Shown: piece by piece, positions 9,089 through 16,137 of the stretch
Layout of the letters: the number at the start of each line of letters is the position of its first letter
How positions within the stretch are numbered: position 1 is the first letter of the stretch
Assembly (NCBI GenBank): GCA_947630125.1
Contig: CANRGO010000014.1
Location: forward strand, 1 to 37,745
DNA: 37,745 nucleotides
Direction: 5' to 3'
DNA from: an uncultured Lachnospiraceae bacterium
GTDB taxonomy: Bacteria > Bacillota > Clostridia > Lachnospirales > Lachnospiraceae
Notes under the pieces: model-generated
Database searches by the model: none
What the model was told of the DNA's origin: nothing
Seen by the model: the letters and a program-made list of their open reading frames with translations, nothing else
Position numbers and translations under genes: made by a program

Positions 9089-10144
9089 CTATTTCGAAAT
9101 CGAGTGTATGATAATACAATTTGGACTCTTTACAGGAAGCTCTTTTCCATTCATAATCAACAATGCTTTTACAAGGTCTACTTTAAAAAAGGTCATCATG
9201 TCTGATTCGTGATTTAAAGACACGAGATGTTTGTTATCTGGAAACAGAACAGCGTCTTTCGGATATTCTCCGCTAACAGGAAGGCATAGTATTTTGTTTA
9301 ATTTACCCGTTTCTTCCTCAACCGAATATATTATTACACTATTATCTCCTGAATTTGAACTTACCAGATATTTATCATCCACCGAAAAATTAAGTGCACT
9401 GGCAGCAGAACCTCCTGCATGATACTCGTTCAGTGTTGAAATTGTTTGAATTTTTTCAAATTCTGGATTATGATTCTTATTTTCGTATCGGTATACATCA
9501 ATATAATTTTTTAATTCATGAACAATATAGAGAAAATTCCCATTTTTTGAAAATTTCAAATGTCTTGGTGCTGACTCAATCTCACTTCGAATAATATCTA
9601 CAGGCTTTAAGGTTCCAAAGGTATGATCAAGTCTGTAGATATTTACGTGATCCATTCCTAAATCAGCTACTAACAAGAACTCATTGTCTCTTGTCATTTT
9701 TACACAATTAATATGTGGCCTAAAATTACGTTCTGCTATACTTCCAAGACCTTTGTGAAAAACTTCATCTGTAATATGACCAATACTTCCATCTTCTAGA
9801 AGCTTCAATACTGTGATTTTTCCATCATGATAACCTGCAACAAAAATAAACTGATCACTATAATCCGTAGATAAATAGCGCCCCCTCATACCATTAATAG
9901 TAGCATAATTAATCAACGTTAAATTCCCATCCGCTTCAATGATATAGGATTCAATTCCAAAGTCTGTAATGGAATATAAATATTTTCCATTATGGGAAAT
10001 TGTAATATAAGATGAATTTGAAATTTTAACTTTATTCTTTTCTGTAAATCTTCCATTTTCAACATCCACATCATATATTTTAATACCATGTTCATCCCCC
10101 ATTGTATAGGAAGAAACATATGCTACATAGTTTGATTTTTTCAT
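9089..10144 (-). CDS. Lactonase-family seven-bladed beta-propeller (YkgB/Pgl type)
   Basis: 351 residues. The sequence is a series of about 45-residue blades of the form NGKYLYSI, DNEFLLVADLG, NGNFLYIVHE and DDKYLVSSNSGDNSV, typical of the cytosolic lactonase family (6-phosphogluconolactonase Pgl in E. coli, YkgB in B. subtilis). PRHLKFSKNG and AASALNFSVDDKYLV match the family's repeated core. The substrate cannot be fixed: no zwf or gnd is nearby. The start is set at ATG 10144 (MKKSNYVAY) because AAAGG is nine bases upstream; ATG 10150 is only three bases from it. It is transcribed divergently from the XRE-pot operon. Confidence 0.8.
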   Translation of the reverse strand: MKKSNYVAYVSSYTMGDEHGIKIYDVDVENGRFTEKNKVKISNSSYITISHNGKYLYSITDFGIESYIIEADGNLTLINYATINGMRGRYLSTDYSDQFIFVAGYHDGKITVLKLLEDGSIGHITDEVFHKGLGSIAERNFRPHINCVKMTRDNEFLLVADLGMDHVNIYRLDHTFGTLKPVDIIRSEIESAPRHLKFSKNGNFLYIVHELKNYIDVYRYENKNHNPEFEKIQTISTLNEYHAGGSAASALNFSVDDKYLVSSNSGDNSVIIYSVEEETGKLNKILCLPVSGEYPKDAVLFPDNKHLVSLNHESDMMTFFKVDLVKALLIMNGKELPVKSPNCIIIHSISK

Positions 10145-10189
10145 TTGCATTGACCTTTCTTATTCACTCTTTACTTATTTCTATATCTT

Positions 10190-10217
10190 ATCATATGGAT
10201 TTTGTTTTGTTAAGCAA
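10190..10217 (-). promoter_or_regulatory. Candidate promoter of the lactonase-family gene
   Basis: On the - strand, TTGCTT (10217-10212) lies 16 bases before TATGAT (10195-10190). The -10 is good (five of six) and the -35 weak. It is the best candidate in the 240-base divergent region. Confidence 0.35.
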
Positions 10218-10278
10218 AAAAATGAATCTTGTCCTTGCATTTTTATAACAAAAACATGAAAAAAACCTTAAATTTTGA

Positions 10279-10306
10279 TTGACTTTAGAAGTGAAGTGTT
10301 TATAAT
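10279..10306 (+). promoter_or_regulatory. Promoter of the XRE-potABCD-rluA operon
   Basis: TTGACT (10279-10284) and a perfect TATAAT (10301-10306) with a 16-base spacer. Transcription would start near 10313, giving a leader of about 70 bases that contains a perfect palindrome. Confidence 0.75.
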
Positions 10307-10329
10307 TATTTACAGCGTCTGTGTTTAGT

Positions 10330-10354
10330 TATAGTAAACTTCTTGTTTACTATA
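10330..10354. promoter_or_regulatory. Perfect 10-bp palindrome in the pot operon leader
   Basis: TATAGTAAAC, spacer TTCTT, GTTTACTATA. The arms are exact over 10 bp. There is no T-run after it, so an operator is more likely than a terminator. It is a natural candidate for autoregulation by the XRE/cupin protein encoded just downstream. Confidence 0.55.
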
Positions 10355-10384
10355 CCCTTATTTAGAATTCCAGAGAGGTGCCAA

Positions 10385-10924
10385 ATGAAAATTGGAAATA
10401 AACTAAAAGAGCTTCGAATACAAAAAAATCTTACCCAGGAGGAACTGGCAGACCGGGCAGAATTATCAAAGGGATTTATTTCTCAATTAGAACGCGACCT
10501 AACTTCGCCATCTATCGCTACCCTTGTTGATATTTTACAATGTCTTGGTAGTAATCTAAAAGAATTTTTTCACGATACAGCAGATGAACAGATTGTCTTT
10601 AAAGAAAGTGACTATTTTGTAAAAACAGATGACACTTTAAAAAATGAGATTGAATGGATTATTCCAAACGCACAAAAAAATATGATGGAGCCAATTCGAA
10701 TCCATCTCAAACCTGGCGGTTCAACCTATTTGGATGTTCCCCATGAAGGCGAAGAATTTGGTTATGTTTTAAGTGGTAGCATTTCCATCCATATTGGGAC
10801 AAAAAAATACAAAGCAAAAAAAGGAGAAGCCTTTTATTTTAGGCCCAACTCTAATCACTTTATTTTAGCAAATGAAAAAACTGGTGCTTCCCTCATATGG
10901 GTATCCACCCCACCTAGTTTTTAA
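10385..10924 (+). CDS. XRE-family regulator with C-terminal cupin (PuuR-like)
   Basis: 179 residues. Residues 1-65 are a Cro/C1-type helix-turn-helix ([31 protein letters not shown]), and about 105-175 form a cupin with [11 protein letters not shown] and [17 protein letters not shown]. This two-domain design is that of PuuR and its relatives, which sense small molecules such as polyamines. ATG 10385 is fixed by GAGAGGTG just upstream; an in-frame codon at 10343 would fall inside the leader palindrome. It is the first gene of the operon, 17 bases before potA, so it probably controls polyamine uptake and its own synthesis. The ligand is inferred from context. Confidence 0.88.
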   Translation: MKIGNKLKELRIQKNLTQEELADRAELSKGFISQLERDLTSPSIATLVDILQCLGSNLKEFFHDTADEQIVFKESDYFVKTDDTLKNEIEWIIPNAQKNMMEPIRIHLKPGGSTYLDVPHEGEEFGYVLSGSISIHIGTKKYKAKKGEAFYFRPNSNHFILANEKTGASLIWVSTPPSF

Positions 10925-10941
10925 ATATATGGAGGCATAGC

Positions 10942-12015
10942 ATGAGTCATAAACTAATCGATTTAGTTGGCATTACAAAATCCTATAACAATAACATTAT
11001 TTTAGATGATATGAATCTTTACATCAGAGAAAATGAATTTTTAACTCTTCTTGGACCAAGCGGCTGCGGTAAAACGACAACACTTCGTCTAATTGGAGGT
11101 TTTGAAACACCGGATAAGGGGACTATCATCTTTGATGGAAGTGATATTACTGCTCTTCCACCAAATAAAAGACAATTAAATACAGTATTTCAAAAATATG
11201 CCTTATTTCCTCACATGGACATCTCTGATAATATTGCTTTTGGTTTAAAAATCAAAAATAAAAGTCAGGCATATATACAAGATAAAATTAAGTATGCTTT
11301 AAAGTTGGTGAATCTCGATGGCTATGAACGTAGAATGCCAGATTCTCTCAGTGGTGGTCAACAGCAGCGTATTGCTATTGCAAGAGCGATTGTTAATGAA
11401 CCAAAAGTGTTACTTCTTGACGAACCTTTAGGCGCTCTTGACTTGAAATTACGTCAGGATATGCAATACGAACTGATTCGCTTAAAAAATGAACTTGGAA
11501 TTACCTTTATCTATGTTACCCATGACCAAGAAGAAGCTTTAACCATGTCAGATACTATCGTAGTCATGAATCAGGGTTATATTCAGCAGATTGGAAGTCC
11601 TGAAGATATCTATAATGAACCTGAAAATGCCTTTGTTGCAGATTTTATTGGAGATAGTAACATTATCGACTCTATCATGGTTCAGGATGAATTGGTACAA
11701 ATATTAGGAGCAAAATTTGCTTGTGTTGATAAAGGTTTTGGAACCAATAAGCCTGTGGATGTTGTCATCCGTCCCGAAGACGTTAAATTAGTAAAACCAG
11801 AATTTGGAACCATCGAAGGTGAAGTTAGACATCTAATATTTAAAGGTGTTCATTATGAAATGGAAGTACATGCAAATGGATTTGATTGGTTAGTACATTC
11901 AACAAAAATGTTCCCTGTTGGGGAAAAAGTTGGAATTACGATTTCACCTTCCAATATTCAAATCATGCATAAACCTGCTTCCCAGGACGAGGAGGCTGCA
12001 AGCATTGAAGAATAA
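10942..12015 (+). CDS. potA: Spermidine/putrescine ABC transporter, ATP-binding protein
   Basis: 357 residues. ABC ATPase with Walker A GPSGCGKT (38-45), a Q-loop in [10 protein letters not shown], signature LSGGQQQR (136-143), Walker B VLLLDEP (156-162), D-loop GALD and H-loop VTHDQEEA. The C-terminal TOBE-like domain (about 240-340) is typical of PotA/CysA-type transporters. It powers polyamine import through PotBC with lipoprotein PotD, encoded immediately downstream. TATGGAGGCATAGC precedes the ATG. Its 3' end overlaps the start of potB and supplies the potB ribosome site. The order A-B-C-D and the XRE/cupin neighbour make polyamine the likely substrate. Confidence 0.94.
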   Translation: MSHKLIDLVGITKSYNNNIILDDMNLYIRENEFLTLLGPSGCGKTTTLRLIGGFETPDKGTIIFDGSDITALPPNKRQLNTVFQKYALFPHMDISDNIAFGLKIKNKSQAYIQDKIKYALKLVNLDGYERRMPDSLSGGQQQRIAIARAIVNEPKVLLLDEPLGALDLKLRQDMQYELIRLKNELGITFIYVTHDQEEALTMSDTIVVMNQGYIQQIGSPEDIYNEPENAFVADFIGDSNIIDSIMVQDELVQILGAKFACVDKGFGTNKPVDVVIRPEDVKLVKPEFGTIEGEVRHLIFKGVHYEMEVHANGFDWLVHSTKMFPVGEKVGITISPSNIQIMHKPASQDEEAASIEE

Positions 12016-12820
12016 AAAAACTTTAGCTACTCCTTATCTCATATGGAGTGCTGCTTTTATCCTCATTCCACTTTGTATGGTATTTTACTATGGATTTACA
12101 GATCGGGATGGAAATTTCACGTTTCAAAATATTTTTGCTATTCAAAATCCAGAACATTTAAAGGCATTATGGCTCTCCTTACTGCTTTCCTTTATAAGTA
12201 CTTTATTCTGCTTACTTTTAGCTTATCCACTGGCAATGATCCTGGCATCTTTTCGAGTTAAAAATAATAGTTTTATTGTTATGATTTTTATTTTGCCAAT
12301 GTGGATGAATTTTTTATTACGCACACTGGCATGGCAAAGTCTTTTGGAAAAAACTGGCGTTATCAATAACCTGTTAACATTTTTTCATTTGCCTAATTTA
12401 GCTATCATCAATACCCCTTATGCTATTATATTAGGAATGGTTTATAACTTTCTTCCTTTTATGGTACTTCCAATTTATAATAGTTTAACAAAAATTGATC
12501 AAAATATTATCCATGCAGCCAGAGATTTAGGTGCCAATGGATTTCGCACCTTTCAAAAAATAACATTACCATTAAGTATCCCAGGTATCATTAGTGGAAT
12601 TACCATGGTTTTTGTTCCAGCACTGACCACCTTTGTTATCAGTAATTTGTTAGGTGGAAGTAAAATTCTATTAATTGGAAATGTGATTGAACAGGAATTT
12701 ACACAGACAAGTAATTGGCATCTTGGAAGTGGATTGTCCATCGTTCTTATGATCTTCATCATAATCAGCATGGTATTTACTGCAATCTTTGATAAAGACG
12801 GGGAGGGAACTGTGCTATGA
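12005..12820 (+). CDS. potB: Spermidine/putrescine ABC transporter permease
   Basis: 271 residues, six predicted membrane segments, with the EAA-type loop [20 protein letters not shown] that contacts PotA. The frame is open upstream to an ATG at 11918, but I place the start at TTG 12005: GAGGAGG inside the potA end lies nine bases before it, and the protein then begins with a short basic stretch and the first membrane helix, matching the length of PotB. The gene therefore overlaps potA by 11 bases and is probably translationally coupled. It shares ATGA with potC. Confidence 0.9.
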   Translation: MKNKKTLATPYLIWSAAFILIPLCMVFYYGFTDRDGNFTFQNIFAIQNPEHLKALWLSLLLSFISTLFCLLLAYPLAMILASFRVKNNSFIVMIFILPMWMNFLLRTLAWQSLLEKTGVINNLLTFFHLPNLAIINTPYAIILGMVYNFLPFMVLPIYNSLTKIDQNIIHAARDLGANGFRTFQKITLPLSIPGIISGITMVFVPALTTFVISNLLGGSKILLIGNVIEQEFTQTSNWHLGSGLSIVLMIFIIISMVFTAIFDKDGEGTVL

Positions 12821-13620
12821 TGCGTAAAACATTACAACGGTTATACCTTTCACTTATCATATTATTTTTATATGCACCTATCGCAACGTTAATGATACTC
12901 TCTTTTAACGCAAGTAAAACAAGAGCAAAGTGGGGCGGCTTTACGTTTAAATGGTACCTCTCCTTATTTGATAATCGAGTTATTTTAAGTGCATTAACCA
13001 ATACTTTGCTTATTGCACTCTTGGCCTCCTTATTCGCAACACTGATAGGAACCATTGCATGCCTTGCCATGAGAAACATGAATCGCAAAGGACGGGCTGT
13101 TCTAATGGGAATTACAAACATTCCTATGTTAAATGCTGAAATTGTAACTGGAATATCTCTAATGCTACTCTATATTAGTATTGGTATTCGCTTTGGATTT
13201 TTAACGGTGTTATTATCTCATATAACATTTTGTATCCCTTTTGTAATTCTTAGCGTTATGCCACGATTAAAACAACTTAATACTAGTACCTATGAAGCAG
13301 CCATGGATTTAGGAGCGTCTTCTTCTTATGCATTTTTTAAAGTTGTTCTGCCCGAAATTATGCCAGGAGTACTCAGTGGATTTTTTATGTCCTTTACCAT
13401 GTCTTTAGATGATTTTATTATTACGCATTTTACCAAAGGTCCTGGTTTTGATACACTTTCCACAAAAATTTATACAGAAGTACGAAAAGGAATTAAACCA
13501 GAAATGTATTCTCTTTCTACTCTGATTTTTATTACAGTATTACTTCTACTCTTTTTAAGTAATCGAATTGATAAAAAAAGTACTGGTAAAGTATCAACTG
13601 AATTTACATCACAAAAATAA
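12817..13620 (+). CDS. potC: Spermidine/putrescine ABC transporter permease
   Basis: 267 residues, second permease of the importer. The N-terminus has a membrane helix followed by ILSFNASKTRAKWGGFTFKWY, characteristic of PotC, and the EAA loop reads EAAMDLGASSSYAFFKVVLPE. The DDFIITHF segment is also usual in PotC. Its ATG overlaps the potB stop (ATGA), with GGGGAGGG about 10 bases before, so translation is coupled. A second ATG three bases on (12820) could also be used. Confidence 0.93.
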   Translation: MMRKTLQRLYLSLIILFLYAPIATLMILSFNASKTRAKWGGFTFKWYLSLFDNRVILSALTNTLLIALLASLFATLIGTIACLAMRNMNRKGRAVLMGITNIPMLNAEIVTGISLMLLYISIGIRFGFLTVLLSHITFCIPFVILSVMPRLKQLNTSTYEAAMDLGASSSYAFFKVVLPEIMPGVLSGFFMSFTMSLDDFIITHFTKGPGFDTLSTKIYTEVRKGIKPEMYSLSTLIFITVLLLLFLSNRIDKKSTGKVSTEFTSQK

Positions 13621-13650
13621 AAAAGCAGTACAACTGCAGAACGGAGTTTT

Positions 13651-14706
13651 ATGAAATTATTTAGACATGTATTACTAATCATTGTTAGTGCGGTGGTTCT
13701 TATGGGCTGTCAAAGTTCATCAAATGAAAATGGTACCGTGGTTGTTTATAATTGGGGCGAATATATCGATCCCGAAGTTCTAACAATATTTGAAGAAGAA
13801 ACTGGTATTCAGGTTATTTATGAAGAATTTGAAACCAACGAAACCATGTATCCAAAAGTAGAAGCCGGTGCTTCTCTCTATGATGTTATATGCCCTTCTG
13901 ATTATATGATTCAAAAAATGATTGATAATGATTTATTACAAGCTTTAAATTATGACAATCTTCCAAATGCAAAGAAAAATATTGGTACCCAATACTTTGA
14001 AATGGCAGATCAATTTGATCCTGGTAACAAATATGCGATTCCATACTGTTGGGGGACTGTTGGTATTTTATATAACAAAACCATGGTAAACGAACCGATC
14101 GATAGTTGGTCTAGTCTTTGGGATCCTGCATATGCCGGAAATATTTTAATGCAAGATTCAGTACGTGATGCTTTTATGGTTTCCTTAAAGTTAAATGGAT
14201 TCTCTATGAACACTACAGAAGAAGCTGAGCTTGAAGCTGCAACAAAGTCCTTAATTGATCAAAAGGAATTGGTTCAAGCCTATGTGGTTGATCAGGTAAG
14301 AGATAAAATGATAGGTGGAGAAGCTGCATTAGGCGTTATTTACTCCGGTGAAGCAATTTATACCCAGCGTGAAAACCAAGATTTAGAATATGTAATCCCA
14401 AAAGAAGGAACAAATGTGTGGATCGACGGCTGGGTGATTCCAAAAAATGCTCCAAATTTAGAAAATGCAGAAAAATTTATCGATTTTCTATGTCGTGATG
14501 ATATCGCTCTCATGAACTTTGAATATATCACTTACTCAACTCCAAATGTTGCGGCACAAGCTTTAATTGAAGATGAAGAAATCAAAAATTCAACCATAGC
14601 GTTTCCTGATTTAAGTCAATATGATAACCTAGAAACCTTCTCTTACTTGGGTGAAGAAGCTGAAACAATTTATAATGAATATTGGAAAGAAGTAAAATCT
14701 CACTAA
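13651..14706 (+). CDS. potD: Spermidine/putrescine-binding lipoprotein
   Basis: 351 residues. The signal peptide ends in the lipobox VLMGC, with the lipidated cysteine at residue 20, so the protein is tethered outside the membrane. The mature part begins with VVVYNWGEYIDPEV, the PotD/PotF signature, followed by VICPSDYMIQKM and YAIPYCWGTVGILYNK. It delivers polyamines to PotBC. GGAGTTTT precedes ATG 13651. The 30-base gap after potC keeps it in the operon. Confidence 0.95.
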   Translation: MKLFRHVLLIIVSAVVLMGCQSSSNENGTVVVYNWGEYIDPEVLTIFEEETGIQVIYEEFETNETMYPKVEAGASLYDVICPSDYMIQKMIDNDLLQALNYDNLPNAKKNIGTQYFEMADQFDPGNKYAIPYCWGTVGILYNKTMVNEPIDSWSSLWDPAYAGNILMQDSVRDAFMVSLKLNGFSMNTTEEAELEAATKSLIDQKELVQAYVVDQVRDKMIGGEAALGVIYSGEAIYTQRENQDLEYVIPKEGTNVWIDGWVIPKNAPNLENAEKFIDFLCRDDIALMNFEYITYSTPNVAAQALIEDEEIKNSTIAFPDLSQYDNLETFSYLGEEAETIYNEYWKEVKSH

Positions 14707-14717
14707 ATCGGATTAAT

Positions 14718-15617
14718 ATGAACAGAACCTTACACTATACAATTCATGAACCATATGTTAATTTAACAATCACGGACTATTTAAAGTTACAAGGCTACTC
14801 TCACAGGAACCTTGTAACTTTAAAAAAAATACCCCAAAGTATTCTAGTGAATAATCAATGGGTATATACCTCTTACATTTTGAAATTAGATGATCAAATA
14901 ACCATACACTTAATCGAAGACGAAACAGAAGGAACTATTGTTCCAGTTGCTCTACCATTGAACATTATCTATGAAGATGAAGATATCTTGGTCATTAACA
15001 AAGACAGTAACTGCCCGATTCATCCATCTCTTCATAATTATGACAATACCTTGGCTAACGGTGTTATGCATTACTACAAACAACAAGGCAAAGCCTTTGT
15101 TTTTCGCTGTGTAAATCGTCTGGATCGTGACACCACTGGATTGACAATTGTTGCAAAGCATAGTATAGCAGCATCTAACTTTTCAACTTTAATTTCAGAA
15201 AAAACACTAAAAAGAACCTATCTTGCAATTTGTGAAGGTGATGTTTATCCATCTGCTGGTACAATTTCTGCTCCCATTGCCAGAGTTGCAGGGTCTACCA
15301 TAGAACGAACAGTGGATTTTGAACATGGTGAACATGCAGTCACACATTACGAAACAATCGAAAAAAAAGATGGATTAACACTGCTTGCCCTTCGGCTAGA
15401 AACAGGTCGAACCCATCAAATTCGTGTACATATGAAATATCTTTCCTATCCTATTATTGGTGACTTTCTTTATCATCCATCAAGTTTACAAATGCCAAGG
15501 CAAGCATTACATGCATATCAATTAGAATTTACACACCCCTTCACCAAGGAACATCTCATTCTAAAAGCGCCTTTGCCTAAAGATATGCTTCATTTTTTTT
15601 CAAATATACCTTTTTAA
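14718..15617 (+). CDS. RluA-family pseudouridine synthase
   Basis: 299 residues. An S4-like N-terminal region (about 15-60) is followed by the RluA catalytic domain with NRLDRDTTGL (catalytic Asp136) and RTHQIRVHMKYLSYPIIGD. It isomerises uridine in rRNA or tRNA; the position modified cannot be told from sequence. ATG 14718 is preferred because it starts the conserved part, though its ribosome site is weak; it follows the potD stop by 11 bases, so coupling to potD is likely. Its last 41 bases overlap, tail-to-tail, the end of the DUF5662 gene. The link to polyamine uptake is unclear and may be only positional. Confidence 0.9.
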   Translation: MNRTLHYTIHEPYVNLTITDYLKLQGYSHRNLVTLKKIPQSILVNNQWVYTSYILKLDDQITIHLIEDETEGTIVPVALPLNIIYEDEDILVINKDSNCPIHPSLHNYDNTLANGVMHYYKQQGKAFVFRCVNRLDRDTTGLTIVAKHSIAASNFSTLISEKTLKRTYLAICEGDVYPSAGTISAPIARVAGSTIERTVDFEHGEHAVTHYETIEKKDGLTLLALRLETGRTHQIRVHMKYLSYPIIGDFLYHPSSLQMPRQALHAYQLEFTHPFTKEHLILKAPLPKDMLHFFSNIPF

Positions 15618-16137
15618 TGTAGGAAAAAGTTTCAGATTCACCATACTCTGCAAGCATGGTTAAAAGTGCTTCCAAATCAGTCCTTGTCTCTTCATGCATG
15701 ATATGTGGCATGCTTTCTATCCCATTTTTATAATAAAGGAGCGCATCCTGATTGGTATATGCTCCTTTATTATATACTTTTGAAGCACTAATACGATCAA
15801 TAAGCATCTCCACTACATATTTTTTAGGCATTGGAGTTGGAAACATCCCCTGTCTGCTTCCCTTAACACTATAATCAATCCAATATTCATAATGATGTTT
15901 ATTTCTTCCCTTGTGATGTAACCAGGCTTTTGAAAACCCATAAATCTCTCGTTCTTTATTGTTAGGGCTTCGGACTCCTTGATAATATCTCACTCCCACA
16001 CAAAATTCTGTAAGACTATATTTAGAAAAATCATGAACAATACCCTGCCAGTATAATCCAACTTGAAAACAGCCTTTCAAAACCAGATATTTATGATATG
16101 TAATTGTTTTAAAGTGTTTCCATATATTGCTAAGCAT
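15577..16137 (-). CDS. DUF5662-like protein of unknown function
   Basis: 186 residues, soluble, rich in His, Tyr and Trp. The pattern HDFSKYSLTEF (residues 35-45) and the cluster WLHHKGRNKHHYEYW resemble the DUF5662 family found mainly in Clostridia; the spaced His and Asp residues suggest metal binding, possibly an HD-like fold, but no function is established to my knowledge. The ATG at 16137 has AAGGAGA six bases upstream and overlaps the end of the GlgX-like gene by eight bases, so the two are probably translationally coupled. The 3' end overlaps rluA on the other strand by 41 bases. A long perfect inverted repeat (15729-15774) lies within the coding sequence. Confidence 0.75.
   Translation of the reverse strand: MLSNIWKHFKTITYHKYLVLKGCFQVGLYWQGIVHDFSKYSLTEFCVGVRYYQGVRSPNNKEREIYGFSKAWLHHKGRNKHHYEYWIDYSVKGSRQGMFPTPMPKKYVVEMLIDRISASKVYNKGAYTNQDALLYYKNGIESMPHIMHEETRTDLEALLTMLAEYGESETFSYIKKVYLKKNEAYL
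15729..15774 (+). terminator. 14-bp perfect inverted repeat inside DUF5662 gene, candidate terminator of the pot-rluA operon
   Basis: TATAATAAAGGAGC (15729-15742) and GCTCCTTTATTATA (15761-15774), with an 18-base spacer. It lies about 110 bases beyond the rluA stop, within the opposite-strand coding sequence, and no better terminator is seen before it. On the + strand it is followed by a loose T-rich stretch. A role in termination is inference. Confidence 0.35.

Noticed and set aside
11918..12015. Long overlap of potA and potB, suggesting a frameshift or fusion
   Set aside because: Starting potB at TTG 12005 with AGGAGG upstream leaves only an 11-base overlap and normal protein lengths.
12777..13121. 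Open frames of over 100 codons on the strand opposite potC and other genes
   Set aside because: They shadow conserved genes, lack ribosome sites and show no recognisable protein features.
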